Of a DNA stretch of 64,000 bases, positions 26,145 to 37,619 are shown one piece after another. This DNA comes from an uncultured Prevotellaceae bacterium. Its GTDB lineage: Bacteria > Bacteroidota > Bacteroidia > Bacteroidales > Bacteroidaceae. The stretch spans positions 52,695 through 116,694 of the forward strand of contig ONFE01000028.1 of NCBI GenBank assembly GCA_900316985.1. Reading direction: 5' to 3'. The notes below the pieces were generated by a model that worked only from the letters and a program-made list of their open reading frames with translations, was not told the origin of the DNA and searched no databases. Made by a program: the position numbers and the translations under genes. Positions within the stretch are counted from its first letter, which is position 1; each line of letters starts with the position of its first letter.

Positions 26145-27635
26145 TTAGTCTTCATAAACACCCTGACCGATACAGCCGCTGGGCATCTGGATGTGGATGA
26201 TGGAACAGACGGTGGGCGCTATGTCGGTGATGTGGACCTCATGGTTGTAGGCCCCGTGCTCGACGCCCCATCCCAGGAGGAGGAAGGGGAGATGGCAGTC
26301 GTAGGGATTCCACAGGCCATGGGTGGTGCCATAGCCCATGTTTCGCCATCCGCCCATAAACTGAGGCTTGAGGATAATCTGAATATCGCCGCTGCGCTCA
26401 CGGTTGTAGCCGTTGATAATCTTCTCACGGATGTAAGCAGGAACGGGAGCCACGGCAGCATTCTCCAAGTCGACGACATACATAATCATGGTGTCTTTCT
26501 CCAGGAAATCCTTGATGGCCTGTTTCACTTCGCAGACTTTCAGTCCTGCACGGGCGATAGCCTCACGGTCGAGGGCCACCTTGTAGTCGAAGAGTTCGGG
26601 GATGAGCTTTTCCTTGGTAGCGAATTTGGAAGCGAGCATCTCGTTGAGGGCATCGCGGGCCTTGCCGCCACTGAAATTGCCAGCGGGAATCTTGTGGTCG
26701 AGGTTCTGCATGATGCTGTTGGCTGCTCCGTGATCGGCGCTGAGGAAAGCGAGCCACTGGCCCTTGCCCACGGTACGATCGAGGAAACTGAAGAGGTCGG
26801 CCAGTTGCTTATCGAGTCCTATATATTGTCCGTGAGTCAGTTCATGGTGAGTGCCATACTGATGGCCGGTGATGTCGGTACAGGAGAAGCTGATGCAGAT
26901 CATATCGGTCTCATCGCGCTGTCCGAGACGTTCGCCCTTGATGGCAGCCTTCGCCATCTCCATCACAATCTGGTTGCCGTAGGGCTGATACTGGATTTCG
27001 TCGATGGGGAGTTTCTTGTTGATACGGTCGTTATAGGCGCTGGCCCATTGGGGCAGTTTCTCCATATAATAGGTACTGCTGATGAAGCACTTGGCATCCT
27101 TGTCGAACCAATAGGCGGCATCGGCGCTATGGCCTGCGGGAAGAATGGCAGCACGGTCCTTGAACGAGACGCCGATGACCTTGGACTTCCAGGAGGTGGC
27201 GGTCTTCAGCTCGTCGCCGATGGTGGTCACCTGAAGATTGAGGGGCGACATACGTCCGGCCTTCGTCGTGGAACCTACGGTCTGCACGGTGCTGTCGGCG
27301 CAGCAATAGGTCATCTTGCCGTCTTTCAGGAAGTTGTTGCCGGCGATGCCATGGATGCTGGGCACAGTACCCGTGTACAGGGAGGTGTGACCGATGGCTG
27401 TCACCGAAGGGATGTAGTTGATCTGGCAATTCTCGAAGGAATAGCCTTCTCGGAGCATACGGCGGAAGCCACCGTCAACATACTCGTCGTAGAAGCGGTA
27501 GAGATAGTCCCAGCGCATCTGGTCGACGGTGATTCCGACAACAAGTTTCGGGCGGATTTCACCTACGGCTCCTGCCATGGAGGGGAGCGTAAGGAGGCTC
27601 AGGAAAAGCGCCATCAGGAGATTTCTTTTTTTCAT
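26145..27635 (-). CDS. PafA-like alkaline phosphatase-superfamily protein
   Basis: 496 aa. A signal peptide (residues 1-23) indicates export. The alkaline phosphatase superfamily core is seen as VGITVDQMRWDYL (first metal Asp) and PSVTAIGHTSLYTGTVPSIHGI (nucleophile Thr region). FSCTDITGHQYG and LSADHGA supply further metal ligands, and YGTTHGLWNPYD the late His. It resembles the Bacteroidota phosphate-irrepressible phosphatase PafA and type I phosphodiesterases. It hydrolyses phosphomonoesters (or diesters) in the periplasm. It is downstream of sprA on the same strand, 24 bp away. Confidence 0.88.
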   Translation of the reverse strand: MKKRNLLMALFLSLLTLPSMAGAVGEIRPKLVVGITVDQMRWDYLYRFYDEYVDGGFRRMLREGYSFENCQINYIPSVTAIGHTSLYTGTVPSIHGIAGNNFLKDGKMTYCCADSTVQTVGSTTKAGRMSPLNLQVTTIGDELKTATSWKSKVIGVSFKDRAAILPAGHSADAAYWFDKDAKCFISSTYYMEKLPQWASAYNDRINKKLPIDEIQYQPYGNQIVMEMAKAAIKGERLGQRDETDMICISFSCTDITGHQYGTHHELTHGQYIGLDKQLADLFSFLDRTVGKGQWLAFLSADHGAANSIMQNLDHKIPAGNFSGGKARDALNEMLASKFATKEKLIPELFDYKVALDREAIARAGLKVCEVKQAIKDFLEKDTMIMYVVDLENAAVAPVPAYIREKIINGYNRERSGDIQIILKPQFMGGWRNMGYGTTHGLWNPYDCHLPFLLLGWGVEHGAYNHEVHITDIAPTVCSIIHIQMPSGCIGQGVYED

Positions 27636-27659
27636 AATCGTTTTTGCTTTATAATGTTT

Positions 27660-30600
27660 TTATCTTGTTAGCGAGAATTTCACGGAGAGTCCGAAGTCGC
27701 GCGTCGTAGTGGGATAGCTCGACGACGAGAGCAACGGGGTATTGGTCTGCTGATCGTAGAAGAAGCTCATCGTCAGCATCCGGGAGAGGGTGTAATCGGC
27801 ATTGAAGGCCAGTTTCAGGGCTCTGTTTCCACTGGATGCCGCACTGGTCATCGTGGCAATGTCGCGAGTGATGGAAGCCTGGTTGCGGAGGCTGAAATCG
27901 AGACGGAGGTTGAGGTCATGGTTCACCCCACTCTTATTCGTGGTGGTGGTGCTCTTCTTCTCATCGTTCTGCCTGTTCTTGCCCTTGCCCTTCACCTTGT
28001 GGGAATTGCCGCCACCGGCAAGTCCGAAGAAATTGAAGTTGCTGATCTTATAGCCCATACCGACAACCCAGTCCTTGGAAAGTGCCTCATTGATCTGCAC
28101 GGAGGTCATGGAGAGCGTAAGCACGCGTGTGGTACGGAACTCCAGCTTGCAGGTGAGGTTGTTCTGGAGCGTCACGTCCACACCCAGAAGCGGAGAGAAG
28201 GCCTCGTTGATGCTCACGGTGGAGACATTGTACATCGATGAAGGCAGAGGATTGCCCGTGGTGGCATCCCTGATGAATCCGAGACCGTTCATATACTCCT
28301 GCCAAGTGTTGTAGCTGTTGTAGGAGCCCACGGCATAGATGCTCTTGTAGGAGTGGTTGATATTGACGCTCTTGAACCTGTCGCGGAACCAAGGCAGCTG
28401 TCCCAAACCGCTGTACTTCAACGTCCAGTTAGGCAACATCCGCAGGAGACCGGGGAAGATATCGAGGCCGGAAGACGTCAGGGTATAGTTGTTGAGGAAG
28501 GCAGGAATCAGCACATCGCCGCTATAGGGCTGTACGGCTCCGTTAGCCTCATCATACTGACGACCGCCATAGCCACTCCACGACGAGGGATAGACGGCAC
28601 CGGCATAGCGTGACTGCACCTGCTCGCGATAACTGGGGAGCGACTGGCAGAACTTCTCGAACGACTTGCTGTAGTAGCCGTTGTTGGCATTGCCCATTCC
28701 CTCAAGTGCCGACTTGATGGAGATGGTGGTCATGGAGAAGGTACCGCTCTGCATGGTGGGCATTCCGCTGTACATATACTGAATGTTGCGGGCCTTGTTC
28801 TCCGTATGGGCGGCATTGAGGTCGATCTTCAGGTTCTTCACGGGCTCCAGCGTCATTCTCAGCTGCAGGTCCTCAGTGGCATTGGTGGTAGCGGGCGTGG
28901 AGATGTTGTCGGCCATCAGCAGCCAGTGGTTTTCCACGGCCTTGTTGATATAACTGTCGCCGGCCATACCGAAGGCAAAGTCGAGTCCCGGTGCCAGTAC
29001 GCTGCCACGTGACTGTCCGAAGGCATTGCCAATGGAAGGCAGGAATCCCGGAAGGGCCATGGCATACTGATTATTATAGGTGAAGGAAACGTTGCGCAGC
29101 ATCATCAGGCCACGTGCCAATACCTGGGCGGTCTTATACCATGACTGGTTGTCGAGCGGTTCCTTGGCCGTGACGGCAATCTTGATAGCCGTAGAGGAAT
29201 CCACCTTCGAGGTAATCTTGATCTTGTTCTGGTCAACGAACTTGTATTTCAGCTTAAAGGACTTGCCGTCCTTCGTCTTGGCAGAGACAATCAGGCGCTT
29301 GCTGTTCTTGCCGTGCGAGACGGTGATGGCGGTATCGGGCAGCAGCGTGATTTCCTTCTCGAAGGCCCGCTTGTTCTTAGGCAGCGAATTAGCCTCGGCC
29401 TTGCTGTCCTTATCTTCCTTGCTGTTCTTGCTATTCTTATTGTTGCGGTTGTTCGGAGTGGTCGTCTTCTTCTTGCTGGAAGTATTGCTCTGCGTCTTGT
29501 TGAAGCGGTCATTGGCCTTCTTCAGGAACGGGATATGGTTGTAGAGCTTCTCCATGGAGAAGGCACCGTTGATGCTCAACTGGCGGTTGTTGGAGATGGA
29601 ATTGCCATAGAAAGAGCCATCCTCGTCGGCCGTTCCCCGGAGCCATCTGTAAGATGACCTGAAGGAGGCATCGGCATTAATCCAGTCGAAAATCGGAATG
29701 AGATTGAGCGGTACCTGATAGGAGGCATTGAACTGCTGGTTATAGTCGAGCGGTGTTCCGAAGTGCTTGATACTGGTCCATACTGAATCTTTCCAGGCTT
29801 CATATTGCGTGGGATAGAGGTCTTTATTGATCTGGAAGTAAGGCTCCTCAATCTCTGCCTGAGTGCCGCTGCTGAAGGTCATATGCAGGTTCTTGGTGAG
29901 GTCCCAGCGAAGGGAGAAATCACGGTTCCAACGGAACTGCGACGAGAAGCTCACAGGCAACTGGGAACCGCCCAGGTCTTCCATGTCACGGTCCTGCGTC
30001 TCATGGTAGTAACGCGTCATCTCGGTATTGAAGGTGACATTCTGCGGCAGCCAGTTCAGTCCGAAGCGCTTGAGGATATCCAGCCATTTCGACTTGTTCT
30101 TGGCGAGCGGTTTCTTGAAAGGCTCCCAGGGTTTGTAGACAGGGGTGTAGCTGTAGTTCAACGAACCGCGCCAACGGTCCTCATTTTCATAGACGGTGGT
30201 CTTTCCCTGCTGGTGGTTGTGGGAATGACTGTAAGAGAAGGAGAAGTTGGCGGGATCGTAAGGCATCGGATGGCGCTTGGTGGCAATGCCTACACGCCAG
30301 TTGCTCAACGAGAAGTTGGTAGTTGTAGTACGTGTGACTGCAATATTGTCTATCGAGTCCTTCTCTGCCTTATTGGACGTGGCGTCGAGGGCATCCTTGA
30401 GCAGCATATCGGTGTCGAGGGGATTGTACTTCGGCTTGGTGTTCTCTTTCGTGACGGAATAATAGAGAGGTGCCGACACCTTCGCCTTATCGGGGAAGAA
30501 CTTACCCAACTCCACATTGGTGGTGATACTGTAGGCTCCGTAGTCGTCGGTGGAACGCTGCGAAACGCCTTCCTCCAGTCCTCCGAAGCCTTCGGTAAGG

Positions 30601-33600
30601 TATTTGCCCGTCACATTCACCGTACCGAAATCGGACATCTGCACATTGAGCGCACCCTGGGCAGCCCATCCGCCATTGTTGTTGTATTCCTTCAGACGGA
30701 GTTCGTTCACCCATATTTCACCCGACTTCGGCTGCGGCATCATATTGCGCACACCAATCATCATCGTCTTCACCTCACCGAGAGAAGGATTACCCACCAC
30801 GGTGACCACGTTATTGGGATTTTCGGGGTCGGTATAGGTGAAGGGAACAGAGTAACTGTAGAGCGTAGGATTCTCACTCTTGGCCTTATTGCGCATCTTC
30901 TTCACCTGGGTGAAAATGTCGAGCGGAATGTTGAGCATATTGTTCTCAGGCCATACGGCACGGCAATCGGCAGGCGAATAGCGGTCGTAATGACCAGCAG
31001 GTGTCAAGTCGAGCGGTATGAGGTATTCATAGTAGTTGTTCTTATAGTCGCTGCCCAGACGCACGAAGATGGCCAGTTCCTTGTCTTTCAGGTTCGTGGT
31101 GTTCTGCTCCATGGCATTGGCATGGACAAACATCTCCAGACGCTTATACTGGCGGAGATCGAGATTGGAGTTCTTATAGACGGCCTTCGACTCGCCGTTG
31201 CCCAGATTCTCCACCACCATGTTAAGGGCCTGCTCATTGCTTTCCACCACACCGCACTGACGGCCATGCTGCCACCCTCTGAGGCTCCCGTATTGAGCGA
31301 CTGCTCATAGAAGCGCCATTCGCCGCGCACCAGGTCAAGGCTTCCGAAACGGAGCACGATGGGCTTCTCGAAACCCGTGAGATACATACGCATGAAACGG
31401 ATGCTCGAGAAGTCGCTGATCGAGCCGAACTTCTCTTCCCAACGGTCGAGCGGTATGCGATACTGATACCACGTGACGTAGCCCTGCTTGCCGTTGCGCA
31501 GATTAGGCCGGCCTATGCGCTTATCGACGATGAAGTTCTGCCCCAGGATGGTATCGCCGGGGTGGAGCGACACGTGATAGTGGAAATACTTCTCATATTC
31601 ATTCAGCGTATAGTCCTGGTTGATATCCTCCACGTCGGGCGTCGTCTTGTAGGAAGTGTCATAGCTCTCTGTGCGTGAGTCACTGTCGGGCGAGTTGCCC
31701 TGAGGCATGTTGATACGCTTGTAGCGGTCCAGGATACTGGTCTCATTGCGGTCGAAGTCACTGCCGCGGAAGTAGTGGTAGTTATCGTTGGCAGGGTCGG
31801 CACTGATAGCCTGATAGGCAGAATCGCTCACGGCTCCACGGATGTTCTGCAGGAAGGTCTGGTAGTCGCCAAACGAGCGTTCCTCCTCGTCAGTCAGTCC
31901 GTTGTAGCCCACATCCTGCAAAGCCCTTGAACCGGAAGTCGTGGCAAAGGCATAGGTCACGGTCGATGAGGTCGGAATCTTACCCCACTGTGTGGTCGTG
32001 AAGGCACTGCTGCCGTCAACGGGCATGCCGCTCTCATAGAATTTCTTTCCGTCGCGCAGCACGTCCTCGCTCACCTCGCCCAGGTCGATATAGAGTTCAC
32101 CGCCATACGAACGGTCGCTGCCGGTATAGGCAAAGGGGTCCATCATCCAGAATTCTATGTACTCGATATTGGCCGTCTCGAAGTCGTTGGTGTCGAGTTT
32201 GCGCATCATGCCACCCCATCGCTGCTGCGGATTGGGCAGTGTGCCGTCGGCATTCAGATTGGGATCCAGGTTATAGGGGCCTCGCTCAGAAGGATAGTAG
32301 GCAAGATTAAGGATCGGCAACGTGGCCGTGGCTCCATTGTAATTGCTCTGGTCGCGGTTGGGATAAAGCTCGCGCACATAGACCTCGCGGACATAGTGGT
32401 TGGAAAGCTGTTCAAGATCATGAGAGCAAGGCACGGTTGTAACCGCTCTGCACGGACGTCTTGTCGTTGAAGCCCGGCACCGTGCTGGGAATGCTGGAAA
32501 TAATCCACGACTGGGGCGTGGAAACATCGATGGTGTTCTTGGTATTCTCGAAGTCATCGAGATAGGAAGCATTATCCTGTGTGCCGCTGGCCTTTCCGCT
32601 GATGAGGTGAGCGAACTCTCCTGTAAGGGAAATGTGGGAGGGCTGCGTGAGATGAAGGCCTGGCAATTTGTCGAGAATGTTAGTGAGCCATTGGCTTTCC
32701 TTCTTCCAATTGAGGTTCACACCCCACAGGGTGTTGTTGAGCGGTTCGGCACCCATGGAGACCTTCGTGGTCAGAGCCTGCTCGGAAAGATGCTGAATAG
32801 TACCGCTCATCTGGAAATTCTTCGAGAAATCGTATTCCCAGTTCAGTCCGAACATCGTCTTTCGCATCTGTCCGTAATCCGTGTTGCTCTCCAGGGAAAC
32901 ATTCACCGAAGTTCCGGCATCGATGATGCTCTGGTTCAGGATGGTGACCTCTCCGGCATTATAATCCACCGAATAGTCGGAACCTTCATTGAGCGTCTGA
33001 CCACCGGCCGTAACGACCACAGAGCCTTGCGGCACGTTATAGGCACCCAGAGAAATAACGTTGGCATTAGAGCCTCGGAACTGTCCCACAAGGATGAACT
33101 TGTCTTTCTCGGCCACCTGCTTGGCAGCGGTCTTCGTGGTGTCATAGAGTTCCGTGAAAGCATATTTCTCAGCTACTGCCGGTGAAACCCCATAGCTCAG
33201 CAAATAGTCCTGAAGGTCCTTACCGAATGGTTCCACGCAGGGGAAGAATACGCGGCCATTAGTCACGGTATAGCCACTCACATAGTCGAAGAAGCCGTTG
33301 GAATGGGCTTTGTTGTTATCATCCAAACGGTCGGCCCCGATCAGTTTGATAATGGGCTGTTCTTTCACCTGCGGCTCAGGGATATAGGTGATATACACGC
33401 CTGTGGTGTCGCTCTGATACCTCACGTCGAGGCGGAACTTGTCTTTCTCCACCGTAGATGCGAGATAATACACGTTGCGCATCATCAGTTTCCAGTTTGA
33501 CATCTTCGGAGACTGACTGGTATTCTTGAGCGATTTCACGTAGAGGGCGTTCGTGGTGTTGCCGGTAACGTCGGAAGCGAATTCTCCCACCTGATAGGTC

Positions 33601-35120
33601 TGGCTGTTGTAAGTATATTCAAAAGCCACGGCCAGCACCTGATCGGTCTGTAATGCCGTCTTCAGGGAGATATAGCCCATCGAACTATTGAGTGTGTATT
33701 CCGAAGAATTGAGCAATCGGGCACTCTCCAGCTTCTCGTAAGTGGTACCACCTTCCAGTCCGTCATGACCGTCAAGGACGGAAGTGGTCTGATCGATATT
33801 GCGGGCTTCAGAATAGGTATTGTTCAACAGCGAATAAAGGTTGTTGGCATTATTGCTGGCGGGATCAGACGAGGAGGCCCCTTCGCCGAGATCGTTGAAA
33901 GCCACGATGTTTCGGGTATTGTTCGTCGTTCCGGTCTTGTTCGTCACCCATACCTCCACACGGTTGATGGTGATGCCAGTGGTCAGGTTGGGAAGTCTCT
34001 TCATCGAGGCGTTATACTTCTCGCGGAAGAAGGAGGAAAGGAAGAAGTGACGGTTCTCCTCATAGTCAGCCACATCCAGTTCAAAAGGAGTGGTCTGCAC
34101 ACCGCCCTTGCTGGAGACGCTCTTCGAAGACGACTTCTTCTGCGACACCACCGTCTGAAGTTTCAGCTTGCCGAACTGCAAATCCGTACGGATACCGAAA
34201 AGACTCGATGCACCGCGCACCAGGGAAGAATTGCTCGGGAAGGTCACGTTACCGCCCTCCACGAGTTTCACGATTTCGTCTTCCTTGCCCTCGTATTTCA
34301 GTTTCATATTCTGGGCATCATAGTCAAAAGTGGCATCGGTGTTGTAGTTCAGGTTCATATTCACCTTGTCACCCACCTTTCCGTTGACCGAGAGGTTGAT
34401 CTTCTCATCGAAATTCATCGTCGTGGTCTTGCGGTTGCGGATGGGCAGCGAAGGATTATCGATGTTCTTCATCGTGGCACCGAGTTTCAGTTCAGCCGTT
34501 CCCTGCGTTTTCACGCGGACACCGCCGGGACCGAAAATCTTCTCCGCAGGACCCAGTTCGAAATGCATATCCGTGAAATCGAATTTCTCCTTGCCCTTGG
34601 CCTTATAGATTTCATCGTTTTTCTTACGGTAGAAGTCACGGCGCAGCTGCAGATTACACCACTCTCCGAACTCCTCGGGAGTCATGAAGACAGGAGCACC
34701 CAGATACTGGCTTCCCATCTTAGAGCCAATCAGATAGCCGTTCAAAGTGTCATTATACTCCACTTTCTGCTCAATATTCTGAGGCATCATCAAGTCGGCG
34801 GCACCACGATTGAGGTCTTCTTGCGTGATGGGCTGCGTGCGCTGGATTTTCCATCGCGGATGAAGCAGTGAGTCGGGGATCTCATCATCATCGTCAATCA
34901 AAAGTGAAGAGTGGCTGACGATGGAAGTATCCCTTCCCGTTCCTCTCCTCTCTCCTCTTTCTCCTCTTCTTTCTTCTCGTTGTTCTTCTCTTTGTTCTCT
35001 CCTCTGTCCTCTCTCCTCTCTCCTCCTTTTATCATCCTGAAGCCAAGGCGCACTGGTCCAGGCAAGCATATTCACGCTCACCAAGGCCATCACCATTAAT
35101 ATCAGCTTCAGTCTTCTCAT
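27660..35120 (-). pseudogene. sprA: T9SS outer-membrane translocon SprA, broken into three frames
   Basis: From the ATG at 35120 (MRRLKLILMVMALVSVN...) the frame gives the SprA N-terminal repeats (FELGPAEKIFGPGGVRVKTQ, GGNVTFPSNSSLVRGASS) and stops at 32418 after SGYNRALLS. A second frame continues DLEQLSNHYVREVYVREL to about 31255 (SEGGSMAVSAV). A third runs from 31250 (ESNEQALNMVVEN) to 27660 (TTRDFGLSVKFSLTR). At both junctions a conserved SprA stretch is missing (about 20 and 30 codons) and the frame changes. SprA is the >2,000-residue barrel through which T9SS cargo crosses the outer membrane. Both breaks are either real mutations or assembly errors. A purine-rich repeat codes an Arg/Glu-rich segment at about residues 32-62. 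Confidence 0.88.
34941..35030. repeat. Purine/pyrimidine dispersed repeat inside sprA
   Basis: The plus strand is almost pure C/T with units like CTCTCCTCTCTCCTCTTT. It is translated in sprA as REERGQRREQREEQREE and similar. A sister copy lies in the DUF4435 gene at 45627-45670. Confidence 0.8.
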
Positions 35121-35129
35121 TATCAAAGT

Positions 35130-35206
35130 TCTAGGTTTCAGGATTCAAGTTTCAAGTTTCAAGATTATCGTTAACGTTATCGTTATCGTTAACGTTAGGG
35201 TCTCCC
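35130..35206. repeat. Two dispersed repeat families between ruvA and sprA
   Basis: Contains GGTTTCAGGATTCAAGTTTC plus TTTCAAG (family also at 45908-45950) followed by TTATCGTTAACGTTATCGTT (family also at 52868-52925 and 63583-63608). These fill the gap between the two genes. Confidence 0.8.
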
Positions 35207-35812
35207 TCATTTTATCTGTTTCAACGCCAGCTTCACCACCTGTTCCACAGGAAGCGTCGGGTCTTTCTGCAAGATGGCATTCACCACCTTGGCCGTAGGA
35301 GCAGGCGAGAAGCCCAACATCGTCAGCGCACTGACGGCCTCGTCCTTCACCGGTGAGCTCACCAGCGGAGTGGCATTACCGGCATTGGCGGGAAGTTCCT
35401 GGGCCACACCACTGCTCACGATCTTGTCCTTCAGGTCAACGATGATACGCTGGGCCGTACGCAGACCTATACCCTTCACGCCTTTCAGCAACCGTTCATT
35501 GCCTGTTGAAATCGCATTGCAAAGCTCTGCCACGGTCATCGACGAGAGAATCATTCTCGCCGTACCAGCTCCCACACCACTCACCGTGATGAGCAGCAGG
35601 AACATGTCACGCTCCTGCTTCGTGGCAAAACCGAAAAGCACATAGGCATCTTCGCGGATGGCCTCATACACCCATAGGCGAACCTCTTTCTTACCCTGCA
35701 CCGCAGAGTAAGTGTTGAGCGAAATGTTCAGTCCGTAACCCACACCGTGGGCTTCAATCACAGCATAAGCCGGGGTGAGTTCCGTCACTTCACCCTTCAC
35801 GTATTCAATCAT
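35207..35812 (-). CDS. ruvA: Holliday junction helicase subunit RuvA
   Basis: 201 aa. N-terminal OB domain ([39 protein letters not shown]), two HhH motifs ([16 protein letters not shown] and [20 protein letters not shown]) and a C-terminal UBA-like RuvB-binding domain. It targets RuvB to Holliday junctions. The neighbour sprA follows, an arrangement common in Bacteroidetes. Confidence 0.96.
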   Translation of the reverse strand: MIEYVKGEVTELTPAYAVIEAHGVGYGLNISLNTYSAVQGKKEVRLWVYEAIREDAYVLFGFATKQERDMFLLLITVSGVGAGTARMILSSMTVAELCNAISTGNERLLKGVKGIGLRTAQRIIVDLKDKIVSSGVAQELPANAGNATPLVSSPVKDEAVSALTMLGFSPAPTAKVVNAILQKDPTLPVEQVVKLALKQIK

Positions 35813-36142
35813 CTTCTTTTACTATAAACTGTCAACTAAATCGTATATATACAATCTAATTAACGCACGCGATACTCTTTTTATTGCATTAAACCGGAAT
35901 TTAACCAAACCAAAGCTTATGTCAACAACATTGTTTCCATTTGCAAAAAAGAGTCTTTCTTTCAATTTTCCAAATAATTGCACAGTAAAAGAACAGAATT
36001 GTTATTCTGAAAAGGTTTTCGATTATCAATCGCCAAAAAGCAAGCAAACGATTAAAAAATTGCGCAAAATGCTTGCGGTTTAAATGATTTTGTGTAATTT
36101 TGCAGCCGGCAAACGACAAACACTCATTAAAACGTAAAACAT
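35813..36142. other. Intergenic region between ruvA and ddh
   Basis: 330 bp of A/T-rich sequence. The plus-strand ddh promoter TAATTTTGC lies at 36095-36103. No clear ruvA promoter or RNA gene is seen. A 54-codon frame at 35919-36083 lacks a convincing ribosome site and ends just before the promoter. Confidence 0.5.
36095..36103 (+). promoter_or_regulatory. Promoter -7 box of ddh
   Basis: TAATTTTGC, 39 nt upstream of the ATG at 36143. Confidence 0.65.
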
Positions 36143-37042
36143 ATGAAGAAAATCAGAGCAGCCGTCGTAGGTTACGGCAACATCGGAAAGTACGCACTTC
36201 AGGCCTTGGAGGCTTCCGAAGATTTCGAAGTAGCTGGCATTGTACGCCGCAATGGCGCAGAGAACAAGCCCGCTGAACTTGCACCCTATGAAGTAGTGAA
36301 AGACATCAAGGAACTGAAAGATGTTGACGTAGCCATTCTGGCCACCCCTACCCGCTCCTGCGAGGAATATGCCAACCAGATTCTGCCGTTGGGTATCAAT
36401 ACCGTTGACTCCTTCGACATCCATACCAACATCCGCGGTTATCGTGAACGCTTAATGGAAGTCAACAAGAAGACAGGCACCGTCAGCGTGATTGCCGCAG
36501 GTTGGGACCCAGGTTCCGACTCCATCGTCCGCACACTGATGCAGAGCCTCGCTCCCAAAGGCCTGAGTTACACCAACTTCGGTCCCGGTATGTCGATGGG
36601 CCACTCCGTATGCGTGCGCTCCAAGGCCGGTGTCAAGAACGCCCTCTCCATGACCATTCCCCTCGGTGAAGGCATTCATCGCCGCATGGTCTATGTAGAG
36701 CTCGAAGACGGCGCCAAGCTCGAAGACGTGACCGCCTCCATCAAGGCCGACCCCTACTTCGCCAACGACGAGACCCACGTCTTTGCCGTAGAGAGCGTAG
36801 ATGCCGTCCGCGACATGGGCCACGGTGTCAACCTCGTGCGCAAAGGCGTCAGCGGAAAGACCCAGAACCAGCGTCTGGAGTTCAACATGAGCATCAACAA
36901 CCCCGCCCTCACCGGTCAGGTACTCGTCAACGTAGCCCGCGCCTCCATGCGCCAGCAGCCCGGCTGCTACACCATGATCGAAATCCCCGTCATCGACATG
37001 CTTCCCGGTGAGCGCGCCGACCTCGTGGAGCATTTGGTGTAA
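36143..37042 (+). CDS. ddh: meso-Diaminopimelate D-dehydrogenase
   Basis: 299 aa. Rossmann motif VVGYGNIGKYALQALEAS with NADP-type VRRNG. The Ddh blocks are DSFDIHTNIRGYRE, AAGWDPGSDSIVRT, FGPGMSMGHSVCVRSK and HRRMVYVE. It forms meso-DAP directly from tetrahydrodipicolinate, ammonia and NADPH, the one-step lysine/peptidoglycan route. Monocistronic, with a promoter upstream and a hairpin terminator downstream. Confidence 0.95.
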   Translation: MKKIRAAVVGYGNIGKYALQALEASEDFEVAGIVRRNGAENKPAELAPYEVVKDIKELKDVDVAILATPTRSCEEYANQILPLGINTVDSFDIHTNIRGYRERLMEVNKKTGTVSVIAAGWDPGSDSIVRTLMQSLAPKGLSYTNFGPGMSMGHSVCVRSKAGVKNALSMTIPLGEGIHRRMVYVELEDGAKLEDVTASIKADPYFANDETHVFAVESVDAVRDMGHGVNLVRKGVSGKTQNQRLEFNMSINNPALTGQVLVNVARASMRQQPGCYTMIEIPVIDMLPGERADLVEHLV

Positions 37043-37093
37043 TGATTTCTTTCAATAACCACACCGGTAGCAAAGTATTAATGACTATAAGAC

Positions 37094-37128
37094 AAAAGAG
37101 GATGTGCCAATGACACATCCTCTTTTTC
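37094..37128. terminator. Terminator between ddh and the DUF4332 gene
   Basis: AAAAGAGGATGTG and CACATCCTCTTTT form a perfect 13-bp stem with a 7-nt loop. With A and T runs on its two sides it can work in both directions. Confidence 0.85.
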
Positions 37129-37152
37129 TATTTAGCATATACTGATTAGTAT

Positions 37153-37190
37153 TCCATCACGGCGGGCAGTCCATCACGGCGGGCAGTTCC
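37153..37190. repeat. 17-bp tandem duplication at the end of the DUF4332 gene
   Basis: TCCATCACGGCGGGCAG occurs twice in direct succession. It looks like a recent slippage event that shifts the last codons. Confidence 0.85.
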
Positions 37191-37573
37191 TTAGCCTGCT
37201 CAATCATCTTCTCAACCTCGGAAACGGCGGGTACACGGTTGACAAGATTTTTCTCAGCATTGATTTCCTCTAATTTGGCCTGCAGATTGGCGGGAACACG
37301 GTGCTTCAGTTCCTTCACGGTATCTACGCCGGCAGCCTCCAACAACTCAGAGAACTGGGGGCCTACGCCATTGATACGCATCAGGTCGGCATGGTTGGTC
37401 CATGTCAGAATCAGCTTTCCACTGATACCAGTCTCTTCCTCAAGAGCCTTGCGGCCTGCGGGCTTTGCACACTTTTCGAGCAATGCATCGGTATCCTTGA
37501 TACCTACAGCCTGCAACTTCTCACCATACACGGGACCGATGCCCTCAATGTCAATAATTTTGTAGTTACTCAT
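37157..37573 (-). CDS. DUF4332-type helix-hairpin-helix protein
   Basis: 138 aa. Two HhH-like units are visible: IEGIGPVYGEKLQAVGI at the N-terminus and INGVGPQFSELLEAAGV in the middle, plus VPANLQAKLEEINAEKNLV. This is the DUF4332 pattern of small HhH proteins thought to bind nucleic acid or protein. Its C-terminus is altered by a 17-bp tandem duplication at about 37153-37190. Without it the protein would end ELPAVMEY; as written it ends ELPAVMDCPP. Function unknown. Confidence 0.8.
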   Translation of the reverse strand: MSNYKIIDIEGIGPVYGEKLQAVGIKDTDALLEKCAKPAGRKALEEETGISGKLILTWTNHADLMRINGVGPQFSELLEAAGVDTVKELKHRVPANLQAKLEEINAEKNLVNRVPAVSEVEKMIEQAKELPAVMDCPP

Positions 37574-37619
37574 AACTTTGATTTTTTAAAAGGTTAAACA
37601 TATTATTTTGTTAGAAATT

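Noticed and set aside
26193-27671. 492-codon open frame antisense to the phosphatase gene
   Set aside because: A shadow of a real gene; residue content is typical of antisense translation and no domain is visible.
29805-31310. 501-codon frame antisense to sprA
   Set aside because: Same reason; it lies across a conserved SprA segment.
35919-36083. 54-codon frame between ruvA and ddh
   Set aside because: No ribosome site or promoter, A/T-rich composition, and it ends 11 bp before the ddh promoter; too weak to call.
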